Shown one piece after another: positions 5,841-14,175 of a stretch of DNA of 32,635 bases. Numbering within the stretch: position 1 is the stretch's first letter; each line of letters opens with the position of its first letter. The stretch lies in NCBI GenBank assembly GCA_020832365.1, contig JAFIEX010000009.1:1-32635 (forward strand), given 5' to 3'. The DNA is from Crocinitomicaceae bacterium. Its GTDB lineage: Bacteria; Bacteroidota; Bacteroidia; Flavobacteriales_D; Crocinitomicaceae. The notes under the pieces are model-generated. The model was given only the letters and a program-made list of their open reading frames with translations, ran no database searches and was not told the DNA's origin. Both the position numbers and the translations under genes were made by a program.

Positions 5841-8570
5841 TTAGTTATCAGTTAATTCCTCCATCTGTTTTGTAATGTACTTTGCAGCTTCCTCTTTGAA
5901 ATAGTTAAACTCCTTCACTGGTGCTTTGTATTCTACATCGATGCCCAGGGCAGCAAAATGCTTCATTGCACATTTAATTTTGTACACCTCACTTTCTTTC
6001 AATGCTTTTTTATCGTTGATATCGTTTGTTCCTTTTGTTTCTACCACAAAATAAAATTCGCTTTCCGTACCATTTTTCAATTGTTTACGGCGCATCACGA
6101 TACCAAAATCGGGTTCGTATTCTCCAATTGGTGTTGGGATTTTGTAGTACGAAGGCAGCTTTAGGAAACAAACGACTTCATCGTCGGAGTCAGTCGCTTT
6201 GGCAAAGGTTTTCTCCACATCACTATCCACGAGCATTTTATCGAATACACCTCGATTTGGTGTTTCTACAAAGCCTTTTTCATCGATATTTCTCACGTAA
6301 TCATCAAAACTGAATGGAAAGGCTTCATTTGAGACTTCATATTGTAACCCTCGAATCATTTCATCCAGTTCGATGTTCTTTATTTCTAACGAAGCAAGGT
6401 GGATAAACTGAGGTGGATTTTTAATGATGTGCGCAAAAGACTTCATTCCTGTAATGATCTTGAACACGGTAATGTACGAAACACCTGTGCTTTCACTGAT
6501 TTCTTCAATGATGTCTAGACTTGAAAAACGTGCCTTTAGTTTGTACGATTCAGAACCTCCAAATTCATCTTGGATTTCATCTTCTGAAATGCCAGTTATT
6601 GAACGGCTTTGAACCTCGGCCTTGTAATCTGAAAGCGCAATATTGTCTAATGCTTCGATGGATTTTGCAATTAAGGCATCTTCATCAAAAGCAACTGAGA
6701 AGCTTGTCTTTTTCGCCAATGCTTTCCAGAAACGTTTGAACGCTTGGTTTACAGTTTCATTTGGATTGCGCTTGAATTTAATTTCATTTTGGGGTTTCCC
6801 TTTGTGCGTATGCGCCATTCCTGCACCCGCAGCAGATGTTCCGTAAACCTCTTTGATTTCTTCCTGATATTGGGTAACGAATGTTTCATACGTTTCGTTG
6901 GGAATGACCGTAAGCTGATTGATTCTATCCGCATCTGCCACTTCGGGGTTGTCATAAACACGTTGACCATCTTTATTGACGCAGATTCTCAAGCCACGAC
7001 CAATTTCTTGACGCTTTTTGATTTCAGAATAAGAATTGCTCAATGTAGCAATGTTAAAGATATTTGGATTGTCCCAACCAACTCCCAGAGCAGAGTGCGA
7101 AAAGATGAATTCGATTTTATTGGCTACAGAATCTCCATAGGATAACAATTCTTCTTTGTCTTTTAGAATGGCGTCAAAGATGTCTGAATTCTTCCGCATA
7201 GCGGTTTCGTTATCCGTAAATTCACCTTTTCCTGTTTTCGCAAAATAAAATCCTTGTATGGATTCGATATGCTCAGCAGAAGGCTGTTCGTTGTTGTGGA
7301 ATTCCGCATACACGCTTTTGTATTTTTCAATAAACAAGTTCTTAATCACTGGATCTTCTCCCATGAAGTTGGCAACTTTATCAATGAAAATAAGCGAAAG
7401 GCATTTGATTCCCAATTCTTGAAGTCGCTGCTTCTTAGTAAAATGACGAATAATCAACCATTCTAATTGCAAAGCCCAAATACTTTCTACATTAGTTGAT
7501 GATTGTTTCTCAAAAATTTCAGTACCATTTGTAAAAGTCAATGACCACTTACCTGTCCGCAAACTTTTATTGATTCGTTCAATCGTATAGTTTAGGTAAC
7601 TAGGATTATTAGTTTTATCTCCAATATTATCTCCAATGCTTAACCATTTTGTCTCTTTGAACTCGATCTTTCCAGCGGCACTTTGATGCCAGGCTTTTAT
7701 TTTTGCTTTAGGGTCTCCTTTTCCTATTTGGGTATTTGAGTATTCTAATTTTAGAGTTGCTTCATCGTTCTTTTCTGTGACTGTAAGCACCTCTATTTTC
7801 TTTACCAATCCTTCACGGTAACTGTCATAAGGAGTTAAGCGATAAATTCTATTTTTCACTTCTTTGTGGGTAGCTGAATAACGAATTTTGAAAAGCGGAT
7901 TTAGTTTGGCAATTTGCTTCACTGAATTGTCTGTATCCATTCCCTCTTGAGGTTCATCCATGAAGATGATTGGATTGGTTCTACCAATGGTATCAATGAA
8001 TGGAATATTGGCAAAAAGGTCTTCTCGTTTTGATTGGTTTAAAATTTTGTCCTCTGAATTGAAAGAAGCCAATGTCATCACCATAATCTGCGGATGTTGC
8101 TCTTCAATAAATGACGTTACATTGTTCAGTTTTTTACTTGTATATTCAAAGTATTTTGGTTTAAATCCGTAGATATCTTCCAATTGATTTTCAAACATTT
8201 TTAAGGTATTTAAGACCCCTTGACGAATAGCAACAGACGGAACAAGAATGATGAATTTTGTGAACGCGTAAGCCTTGTACAACTCACAAATGGTTTTTAT
8301 GTAGACCAATGTTTTTCCTGTGCCGGTTTCCATTTCAATAGTCAATTCGCGCTCTGGGCTTAATTTCCCGATTGATACGTCGATACCATTTTCAACAATG
8401 ATCTGCTGAATATTTTGAGCTAATTGCTCAGGTGACAACGAAAGCATGTTCGAACGAATTCCTTCTTCGCAAGCATTATCGAAATTGTTTTTCTCATTGC
8501 CGTCAAAAACTTTGACAATGGAATCAATTGCAATTTGCTGATATTGTAGATTCTCGAGTTTAATTTGCAT
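5841..8570 (-). CDS. res: type III restriction endonuclease subunit (Res)
   Basis: The 909-residue protein is an SF2 helicase-like translocase fused to a nuclease. Walker A ETGTGKT is at residues 81-87, DEPQ (Walker B variant) at 205-208, and motif VI QEIGRGLR at 521-528. The C-terminal PD-(D/E)XK nuclease has Asp821 in EPDFG and Glu844-x-Lys846 in VVETKG. Res acts with Mod: after two unmethylated sites are recognised, ATP hydrolysis drives long-range communication and DNA is cut near one site. All key residues are present and the length is usual for Res. It lies 58 bp after the WYL regulator gene and precedes the palindrome and KilA-N gene, all on the same strand. Confidence 0.96.
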   Translation of the reverse strand: MQIKLENLQYQQIAIDSIVKVFDGNEKNNFDNACEEGIRSNMLSLSPEQLAQNIQQIIVENGIDVSIGKLSPERELTIEMETGTGKTLVYIKTICELYKAYAFTKFIILVPSVAIRQGVLNTLKMFENQLEDIYGFKPKYFEYTSKKLNNVTSFIEEQHPQIMVMTLASFNSEDKILNQSKREDLFANIPFIDTIGRTNPIIFMDEPQEGMDTDNSVKQIAKLNPLFKIRYSATHKEVKNRIYRLTPYDSYREGLVKKIEVLTVTEKNDEATLKLEYSNTQIGKGDPKAKIKAWHQSAAGKIEFKETKWLSIGDNIGDKTNNPSYLNYTIERINKSLRTGKWSLTFTNGTEIFEKQSSTNVESIWALQLEWLIIRHFTKKQRLQELGIKCLSLIFIDKVANFMGEDPVIKNLFIEKYKSVYAEFHNNEQPSAEHIESIQGFYFAKTGKGEFTDNETAMRKNSDIFDAILKDKEELLSYGDSVANKIEFIFSHSALGVGWDNPNIFNIATLSNSYSEIKKRQEIGRGLRICVNKDGQRVYDNPEVADADRINQLTVIPNETYETFVTQYQEEIKEVYGTSAAGAGMAHTHKGKPQNEIKFKRNPNETVNQAFKRFWKALAKKTSFSVAFDEDALIAKSIEALDNIALSDYKAEVQSRSITGISEDEIQDEFGGSESYKLKARFSSLDIIEEISESTGVSYITVFKIITGMKSFAHIIKNPPQFIHLASLEIKNIELDEMIRGLQYEVSNEAFPFSFDDYVRNIDEKGFVETPNRGVFDKMLVDSDVEKTFAKATDSDDEVVCFLKLPSYYKIPTPIGEYEPDFGIVMRRKQLKNGTESEFYFVVETKGTNDINDKKALKESEVYKIKCAMKHFAALGIDVEYKAPVKEFNYFKEEAAKYITKQMEELTDN

Positions 8571-8628
8571 GTTTGGAATTCATTAAATATATATTCGATT
8601 TATGTATTTCGTCTTCAAATATACCAAT

Positions 8629-9531
8629 TTAGTACAATTTTTCTGTTTCTTCCAGCTCTACAATTTCCTGTAATGGTTCGGGGAGGGAAATTATTTTGAT
8701 GTCTTCGTTTAGGCCTTTGATGAAACGGAATACAGGACGCAGGTCGTTGACGTGGCATTGGAAGATGAAGTTTTTGGATTTTGTTTTTTTTGTAATGAAC
8801 TCTTCTGTTTTTGGGTATTCTTCTGAAAGTAGAATTTTGGCTTTCAGAGAGAGTACGAGGTGAACTGGGAAGGTTCTTTGGTCTGAACGAGGGCCAAAAC
8901 CGAAAACGTCTTTTTCTGTAACAAGGTGTTTGTCTTGGTGTTTGAATTCTGTTTTCGTGATTTCAACGTTTTGCATGCGTTCGATAACAAATGTTTTGTT
9001 AATGCCAGAAGCTATTTCGAAAGCCGTAATTGTGCGATAATTTGCATCTATTGCGATAGGTTCTACAATTCTGTCAGAAATGGATTGAGAGCTTATGGAA
9101 TTGTATTTTTTAATGATGATTTGTTTTTCGAGGTTGATGGCTTCTTGAATGTCTTCAATCATTTTACTGATGTGTGCGTTGCCGATGGTAATTGAAGCAA
9201 TTTGAACATCTGAACGTACAGCCATTTTTTTTAATATGGATTGATTCAAAGGATTGGAGCGGTCTGATGTCTGGAGGAGCTTTGAAACATGGTTGAACTC
9301 TTGTTTTGTTAGTTGGCTTATTTCCATTATTTCATTGGTTCTAATTGTATAGCGCCCAGTGTTATCTCTTTCGATTCTAAAGCCAATTTCTTCTAATAGT
9401 TCAAAATAGCGATATACGGTTCTTGTGCCGGATCCAATGATTTCGCTTAATTCTTCCATTGATTTTGGTAGGTGGGTTTGTAAGGCTACGATTAACTGTA
9501 GAACACGTAAAATTTTATTTTGATGTGCCAT
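8629..9531 (-). CDS. WYL-domain transcriptional regulator
   Basis: A 300-residue protein with an N-terminal helix-turn-helix (residues 1-60; LPKSMEELSEIIGSGTRTVYRYFELLEEIG) followed by RIERDNTGRYTIR, as in DeoR-like regulators. A WYL-type domain spans about 135-210 (KKYNSISSQSISDRIVEPIA, then TITAFEI), and a WCX-like C-terminal part includes FGPRSDQRTF. WYL regulators bind nucleic acid or nucleotide ligands and often repress phage-defence operons (BrxR/CapW type). The gene lies directly upstream of res on the same strand, so it probably controls the whole restriction-modification operon and may also be cotranscribed with it. No consensus promoter was found with confidence in front of it. Confidence 0.88.
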   Translation of the reverse strand: MAHQNKILRVLQLIVALQTHLPKSMEELSEIIGSGTRTVYRYFELLEEIGFRIERDNTGRYTIRTNEIMEISQLTKQEFNHVSKLLQTSDRSNPLNQSILKKMAVRSDVQIASITIGNAHISKMIEDIQEAINLEKQIIIKKYNSISSQSISDRIVEPIAIDANYRTITAFEIASGINKTFVIERMQNVEITKTEFKHQDKHLVTEKDVFGFGPRSDQRTFPVHLVLSLKAKILLSEEYPKTEEFITKKTKSKNFIFQCHVNDLRPVFRFIKGLNEDIKIISLPEPLQEIVELEETEKLY

Positions 9532-9618
9532 TGAAAAAGTGTTTTAAGCACAAATAATTAAAAATAAAATGAATTATGCAAATTAGTGTCCTTAGTTGAC
9601 AAAGTTTTTTTTTTATTT

Positions 9619-9750
9619 GGTTAGGTAATTTGAAAATGATTCAATTTGAAAATTTGGAAATGAGAGAATTTGGAAATGTGACAATTTGGAAATTTGGAAA
9701 TGGTTCAATTAGGTAATTTGGAAATGATTCAATTTGGAAATTTGGAAATG
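9619..9750. repeat. degenerate AATTTGGAAAT repeat array, left of the nuclease gene
   Basis: About 130 bp built from AATTTGGAAATG-like units, joined by short linkers such as GATTC, GTGAC and GGTTC. The same blocks, including ATGTGACAATTTGGAAAT and CAATTAGGTAATTTGGAAA, recur in the same orientation on the other side of the nuclease gene (10717-10810). It carries no ORF. The rest of the 279-bp gap between the WYL gene and the nuclease gene is plain AT-rich sequence. Confidence 0.8.
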
Positions 9751-9769
9751 GGGGATTGTAGATTTTAAA

Positions 9770-9796
9770 TTGAGGGATTGGATTTTGTTATTTTTG
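9770..9796 (+). promoter_or_regulatory. possible Bacteroidota-type promoter of the nuclease gene
   Basis: TATTTTTG at 9789-9796 matches the TAnnTTTG box. A TTG lies at 9770-9772 with a 16-bp spacer, shorter than the preferred 17-20. The ATG is only 14 bp after the box, which would give a very short leader, so this is tentative. Confidence 0.25.
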
Positions 9797-9810
9797 AAGA
9801 AAATTGAGTT

Positions 9811-10716
9811 ATGAAGATAATTGGTTTAATTGTAGTTTTTGTTTTTGGGGTATTGCATGCCCAGGAAGGGATTTATCGACCGACGCAACATTTTGTTTTT
9901 CCGATTGTGGAGGTAGATGTTGATGCGAATAAACCGACCTCATCGGTGGTGGATAGGCAGGAGCATTTGGATTTTGTGTTTCAATATGCTTATTCGGCTT
10001 GTGTGGATAGGGAATATAATTTACCGATTTGGGTGAGCCATCATTTGAATGGCGATTTGTTGGAACGTAATTATAATTCACGACCGAATGGTTATCCTGC
10101 TGATGCGCAATTGGAGGGATTGCGTGGCAATGCCTATCAAAGGAGTGGATATGATCATGGTCACTTGGCACCTGCTGCAGACTTTCAATGGGATAAAACA
10201 GCATACTTGCAAAGTTTTTTGATCTCGAATATGTCGCCTCAACATGGTTGTTTTAATCAAAAAGGATGGTGCAATTTGGAGGGAACTTTGCGCGAATGGG
10301 TAAAGGAGAATCCAAAACTTGACTTGTATATTGTTTCCGGTGCTGTTGTTAATGAGTTTGTGGATACGCTTTGTTTGCCCAGAGACATAAAAGTTTATGT
10401 ACCAAAATATTTTTACAAAGTGGTTTTAGTGATGGAACCAGGAAACGAACCGTATGCGGTTGGATTCCTAGTTCCGAACGAGGATGTATCTTTTAAAGAA
10501 ATCCCTGACTTTGTTCGTAGTGTTCGGGAAATTGAGTTAATGACTGGTTTGGATTTCTTTTCGTTTCTTCCAAGGAAAGTACAGGATGAGGTGGAAACTG
10601 TTGTTCCAACTGTGAAGTTTTACGATAAACCGATTGGATGCCCTGCTAAGGGATGTGAATCGGTGTATTCGAGGAGGGTTAAGGCTGAGGAGAGGGATGG
10701 GCTGAGGTGTGAGTAG
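9811..10716 (+). CDS. secreted DNA/RNA non-specific endonuclease
   Basis: The 301-residue protein has a Sec signal peptide (MKIIGLIVVFVFGVLHAQ) and an Endonuclease_NS (NucA/Serratia nuclease type) domain. The core motif is RSGYDHGHLAPAADF at residues 111-125, with catalytic His118. The usual DRGH reads DHGH. LISNMSPQ follows, with the metal-binding Asn at about 140, and Asn149 in FNQKGW. These enzymes hydrolyse DNA and RNA outside the cytoplasm, for nutrient use or defence. The mature protein would be periplasmic or exported; no T9SS tail is seen. It is the only plus-strand gene among leftward neighbours and lies between two matching repeat arrays, which suggests it was gained or moved as a unit. 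Confidence 0.92.
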   Translation: MKIIGLIVVFVFGVLHAQEGIYRPTQHFVFPIVEVDVDANKPTSSVVDRQEHLDFVFQYAYSACVDREYNLPIWVSHHLNGDLLERNYNSRPNGYPADAQLEGLRGNAYQRSGYDHGHLAPAADFQWDKTAYLQSFLISNMSPQHGCFNQKGWCNLEGTLREWVKENPKLDLYIVSGAVVNEFVDTLCLPRDIKVYVPKYFYKVVLVMEPGNEPYAVGFLVPNEDVSFKEIPDFVRSVREIELMTGLDFFSFLPRKVQDEVETVVPTVKFYDKPIGCPAKGCESVYSRRVKAEERDGLRCE

Positions 10717-10810
10717 GTGATTTGGAAATTAGGCAATTTGGAAATTGTTCAATTAGGCAATTTGGAAATGTGACAATTTAGAAATTGTTCAATTAGGCAA
10801 TTTTAAAATG
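10717..10810. repeat. degenerate AATTTGGAAAT repeat array, right of the nuclease gene
   Basis: Starting just after the nuclease stop, units such as CAATTAGGCAATTTGGAAA and ATGTGACAATTTAGAAAT repeat with 2-4 differences from the array at 9619-9750, in the same orientation. Both arrays end with AATG followed by a GGGG run. After this array, 10811-10953 holds no recognisable gene. Confidence 0.8.
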
Positions 10811-10953
10811 GGGGAATCCCGTCCTTATGCTTTGGCGCAATTCGGTTAGGGACTTGCTAGGTGCTTGTTTGGGAATGGGGTATTGGTTAACTTGATGATA
10901 GGAAACATGATTTCAGAATATGTATATTTAAGTTTAAAGCAGGATTCAGTATT

Positions 10954-11166
10954 CTAAATTTTTCTGGATTTCAATTTTGGAATTAATTTTTCATAAACTT
11001 CTAGCCATGAAGTTCCGTAAGTCCCGCAACTTGTTAGATTATTTGAATGCCTATAACAAACGCCTTTTTTATCTTTGTTATCGATTAATATTTCATGTTC
11101 TCCTTCCCCCCAATTCTTATCTTTGATGAAATACGGGACTTTATTTAAAAATTCTTTTTTTGTCAT
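10954..11166 (-). CDS. small hypothetical protein (70 aa)
   Basis: A 70-residue protein (MTKKEFLNKVPYFIKDKNWG at the start, KLIPKLKSRKI at the end) with a normal-looking amino-acid mix, two cysteines and no membrane segment. I do not recognise a family. It follows the attC-like hairpin of the DUF262-HNH cassette in the same orientation, 25 bp after that site's core-like sequence, where a second cassette gene would be expected. No second attC-like site is visible after its stop, so it may be the last or a degraded cassette. Confidence 0.5.
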   Translation of the reverse strand: MTKKEFLNKVPYFIKDKNWGEGEHEILIDNKDKKGVCYRHSNNLTSCGTYGTSWLEVYEKLIPKLKSRKI

Positions 11167-11191
11167 AAAATTCTTATTGTATTTTTAACAT

Positions 11192-11323
11192 ATCTGACGT
11201 TTTGCGTGTATGAGAAGTAGCGGATTAGAAGCACTTCAGTTTCAGTTTGGTACTGACTTTTGATAAAATCACTGACCTTTGATATAGCACTGAACCCGCT
11301 ATTTCTTGTACACGCTGTTAGGC
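11192..11323. repeat. attC-like recombination site after the DUF262-HNH gene
   Basis: Read on the minus strand, the 132 bp begin with GCCTAAC (11317-11323), which fits the integron inverse core RYYYAAC, 9 bp after the HNH gene stop. They end with GTCAGAT (11192-11198), one mismatch from the core GTTRRRY. Between them two long imperfect inverted arms (about 11203-11233 and 11287-11316) share GCGTGTA, AGAA, TAGCGG and TT with scattered mismatches, as in folded attC sites. No integron integrase lies in the window, so this is a structural resemblance only. Confidence 0.45.
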
Positions 11324-11332
11324 ACTGTATTT

Positions 11333-12880
11333 TTAGTTTTTATATGTTGTGTTGCAGTATGGATGTGTGATCTGCCCATTTTCAGCATTTCCCATACCTC
11401 CATCTTCTTTTCTATTGATATGGTCTATGGTCATTGCGTTTTTATGTATGTAACCGTTACATATTGCACACCTTAAACCGTTTTTAATAGCTTCTTTAAT
11501 AAATACTTCTGACTTGGAGTCTGTGGTGAAGTTGCTAAATATATTTTTTTCGTCCAAAGTTGATGAAAGTGTTAAATGGTTAAATTTTGGTAACTTTATT
11601 ACTTCTTCAATGACGTGATTTAAATTGACATTTTCTTTTAATTTATTCATCATTTCAAAATACAATTCAACTACGTGCGGTATAGCTGCGTATGCGCCTC
11701 TATATTTCCTAGTCATTTGTTGAATTAGGTAGTCGTAAGTCAACAAAAATTCTTCAAATTTTTCTCTAACCTCTATAAAATCATTGTATTTATTCTTTTT
11801 GTCTAATTCTTTGATAAATGCTAAAGTGAAGTAAAACGATGCTGGTTTATGTTTTCCTTCATTTGAATAAAAATATACAATTGGGTGAAGACCTAATGAA
11901 GAAGGATGAACACTATTGATACGCCAAGCCAATTTTCTCGCATTTTTTAAATACCTTATAGTTTCTAACCCATCTAAATCATCATTTAATGTTTCAGAAA
12001 AATTTGAACCAATATTATTTGTTGTATTCACAAATTCTAAAATCAAGGGCAAACTTTGTGCAGAAACTAATTTCCCTCCAATTGGGATGTCTAATGTTTT
12101 AACTGGTGTTTTTAAAGTTGGATTGTAAATTATCTCGTGTATTTCTTTAGATAATTTTTGAATATCGGACTGAATTTCTGCAGAAAAATCAGACCAATAT
12201 TTATGTCCTTGACCACCACGAATTATAGCTCTAGCTGCAATGCAATTACCTTTTTTTCTTGATTCAAGTATTTTTAGTTCTGTTGGGTCTATTTTTGATG
12301 GCTGTTGGTTGATCTTAAAAAATGATTTTTCCGCTTTTTTAGCGTCCCCATCAACCCATTGAACTTGAATTGAGTATGCCCCTAAATTTTTAGCTTTCTG
12401 TATTAAAGCTTCATTAGATTTATCATTGTTAGGTGCTTCTATAATATCAAGATAACGACCTATTTTTTTATTGATAAGTTTTCGTGTCTTTTCTGCTATT
12501 TCTCTATGTTCATCATTGATGCTATCCCCATAAAATTTCTTTGAAATCTCACCATCTCCGTAGTCGTCTTTGATCCAACTAATCAGAGCACTTAATCTAT
12601 GAGCTCCGTCAATTACAAAGTAAAGTCCTGAATTATTACGCCATAAAATTATTGCAGGTATTAGTTCGCCATTTATATAGCTTTCTATAAATTCCACTAT
12701 TTTTTTAGCGTCCCATTCGTTTGTTTCTCTTTGAAAATCGGGTTTTCTTAGAAATGGATAGAAAAACCCTCCCGTAAAATTTGAAATAGAAATTGAATTA
12801 AAGAGATTCATTGAGTTTTGGTTTCCAATAACTTCAAAGTCTTCTCTTGGGATAATTGCGTCTAAATTTACTTTTGCCAT
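11333..12880 (-). CDS. DUF262 (ParB/Srx-like) and HNH endonuclease domain protein
   Basis: A 515-residue protein. The N-terminal DUF262 domain has RKPDFQRETNEWDAKK (about 45-60) and VIDGAHRLSAL (89-99), a variant of the DGQQR motif that binds and hydrolyses nucleotides in GmrS-type proteins. At the C-terminus is an HNH nuclease: CAIC at 471-474, Asp486-His487 in TIDHINRKEDGG, an Asn near 498-501, His506 and Cys509, so a CxxC...C zinc site is likely. DUF262-HNH proteins include type IV restriction enzymes (GmrSD) that cut modified phage DNA. The gene lies between GTTAGGC and GCCTAAC core-like sites and so looks like a single-gene cassette. A defence role is inferred from the domains. Confidence 0.85.
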   Translation of the reverse strand: MAKVNLDAIIPREDFEVIGNQNSMNLFNSISISNFTGGFFYPFLRKPDFQRETNEWDAKKIVEFIESYINGELIPAIILWRNNSGLYFVIDGAHRLSALISWIKDDYGDGEISKKFYGDSINDEHREIAEKTRKLINKKIGRYLDIIEAPNNDKSNEALIQKAKNLGAYSIQVQWVDGDAKKAEKSFFKINQQPSKIDPTELKILESRKKGNCIAARAIIRGGQGHKYWSDFSAEIQSDIQKLSKEIHEIIYNPTLKTPVKTLDIPIGGKLVSAQSLPLILEFVNTTNNIGSNFSETLNDDLDGLETIRYLKNARKLAWRINSVHPSSLGLHPIVYFYSNEGKHKPASFYFTLAFIKELDKKNKYNDFIEVREKFEEFLLTYDYLIQQMTRKYRGAYAAIPHVVELYFEMMNKLKENVNLNHVIEEVIKLPKFNHLTLSSTLDEKNIFSNFTTDSKSEVFIKEAIKNGLRCAICNGYIHKNAMTIDHINRKEDGGMGNAENGQITHPYCNTTYKN

Positions 12881-12906
12881 TGTTTATTTATGTCGTTTGT
12901 AATATT

Positions 12907-12985
12907 GTGCCTAACTTTGTTATCACCGCCATAAAATCGCGATAGTTCACTACAAAAAGTAGTGCTTATCGCAGCTAAATGTCAC
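12907..12985. repeat. core site and hairpin at the 5' boundary of the DUF262-HNH cassette
   Basis: On the minus strand, GTTAGGCAC (12907-12915) lies 26 bp before the HNH gene ATG and is the inverse of the GTGCCTAAC after the stop. Just upstream is a strong hairpin: GCGATA, AG, CACTAC, loop TTTTT, GTAGTG, AAC, TATCGC. This is the arrangement expected for the attC site of a preceding cassette, though the outer arms are hard to define. Confidence 0.4.
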
Positions 12986-13020
12986 GAAAAATACCAAAAA
13001 AAATATAAATAAAAGTAAAT

Positions 13021-13052
13021 GGCATTAAAAAAAAGCACCCGAGGGTGCTTTT
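13021..13052 (-). terminator. intrinsic terminator after the amidase gene
   Basis: AAAAGCACCC and GGGTGCTTTT form a 10-bp stem with a 2-nt centre at 13031-13052, beginning 3 bp after the amidase stop. On the minus strand it is followed by a run of eight T, a textbook terminator. Confidence 0.85.
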
Positions 13053-13055
13053 GTG

Positions 13056-14012
13056 TTAGAGGGAAAGGAGCATTTCGATGAGTTCGGGTTGGGGGGAGAC
13101 GTCGGTTTTGGTGGTTTGGACGTTGGTATGTGACCAGATGCCTGGTGTGTTTATGCACATTTGCGGACTTGTGATGTGAAATGCTTTTGCGCCTTTTTTA
13201 CGGATGAGGTTGGGCAAACCTTGACGGATGTCGATGTTGTGTTCATTGGCTAGGTGTTTTAAGAGCTGTTTTAGGGATTGGAGCTGCTGGGTGCTGTAAC
13301 GATGATAGTAGGAATAGTCTCGGAATGGATGTTTTAGGGGTTCTACTTGGTCTCGGTGGACTTCTTGGCCAAGGTAGGTGTAGTATTTGTTTTTGTCTAG
13401 TTCGATGGTTTGTAAGCGACCATTGACTCTGCGTTCGAAATAGCCTTTTGTTATTCTTCCAAAACTGGTGAGTTCTATTCCAATGCTTTCTCGGTGCATG
13501 CGTTGGTTGCCTATTCCAAGGTGCCACGCCCAACCGTTGTTTGGTATGGCTTGAAGGATTTTGCCGTCATTTGGGTTGTCGCTGGTGTTGTGAATGGATT
13601 GTCCTCCAATGACAAATTCTGTGGCTACTTTGCGTTCGGCTTCTCTTCCCCATGCATCGATTACGCGATAGGGGTTTTCCCAACCGGCTGTGTGGTGTAA
13701 GAAGATCCAGGACTTCTTGGTGGGCTTTATGAAATAGGCATCGTTTGGTAAGAAATATTCTTTGATTTCAAGGGATGGTTTGGGATGTACTGGTTTTGGT
13801 GGAACTGCTTCTGACTGAAATGGATAATGACGAATGATTGTGCACCATGTTTGTGGGCCTACTATTCCATCTACTGCGATGTGGAACTTTGCTTGGAGCT
13901 GCATTACTGCTGCTCGGGTTATTGGACCGAATATTCCGTCTCGGTTGAGGTCTAAGAGTGTTTGTAAGATTTGAACACTGGTGCCTCGGGAGTTTGTTTG
14001 AAGTGTTTGCAT
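13056..14012 (-). CDS. N-acetylmuramoyl-L-alanine amidase with peptidoglycan-binding domain
   Basis: From the likely start at 14012 (MQTLQTNSRGT) the protein has 318 residues. A PG_binding_1 domain comes first (GTSVQILQTLL, then DRDGIFGP-like RDGIFGPITRAAV and GIVGPQTW). An Amidase_2 domain follows: SWIFLHHTAGWENPY carries a zinc-ligand His, then WAWHLGIGNQRMHRESIGIEL. It cleaves the bond between muramic acid and the stem peptide. There is no signal peptide, as in phage endolysins. The open frame reaches back to 14108, but that part is translated palindromic repeat, so the later start is preferred. It is the last gene of the HTH-rep-ATPase block and ends at a terminator. Lysin and wall-remodelling roles are both possible. 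Confidence 0.87.
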   Translation of the reverse strand: MQTLQTNSRGTSVQILQTLLDLNRDGIFGPITRAAVMQLQAKFHIAVDGIVGPQTWCTIIRHYPFQSEAVPPKPVHPKPSLEIKEYFLPNDAYFIKPTKKSWIFLHHTAGWENPYRVIDAWGREAERKVATEFVIGGQSIHNTSDNPNDGKILQAIPNNGWAWHLGIGNQRMHRESIGIELTSFGRITKGYFERRVNGRLQTIELDKNKYYTYLGQEVHRDQVEPLKHPFRDYSYYHRYSTQQLQSLKQLLKHLANEHNIDIRQGLPNLIRKKGAKAFHITSPQMCINTPGIWSHTNVQTTKTDVSPQPELIEMLLSL

Positions 14013-14030
14013 TTTTTTTGTTTTTAGGAG

Positions 14031-14175
14031 ACGCCATGAATGGCGTACTTTACTGTGTGAGACGCCATGGATGGCGTGCTGTGCGATGTGTGATGCCATG
14101 GATGGCATGCTGTGTGATGTGAGAGATACGCCATGAATGGCGTATCTGCGAGGATACGCGCCTATCGGCGCTTAT
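14031..14175. repeat. cluster of five palindromes between amidase and ATPase genes
   Basis: Four copies of the palindrome ACGCCATGRATGGCGT lie at 14031-14046, 14062-14077, 14093-14108 (as ATGCCATGGATGGCAT) and 14128-14143, about 31-35 bp apart. The second and third sit in near-identical 31-bp tandem units containing GCTGTG and GATGTG. A different near-palindrome, GATACGCGCCTATCGGCGC, follows at 14154-14178 over the ATPase stop. Each would form a short RNA hairpin. They resemble REP-type palindromes. Confidence 0.8.

Noticed and set aside
9809-10260. minus-strand frames inside the nuclease gene
   Set aside because: They mirror the plus-strand Endonuclease_NS gene with its signal peptide and catalytic motif, so they are shadows.
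14013-14108. N-terminal extension of the amidase frame
   Set aside because: These 32 codons translate the palindromic repeats (SMASHIAQHAIHG), while MQTLQTNSRGT at 14012 directly precedes the peptidoglycan-binding domain.
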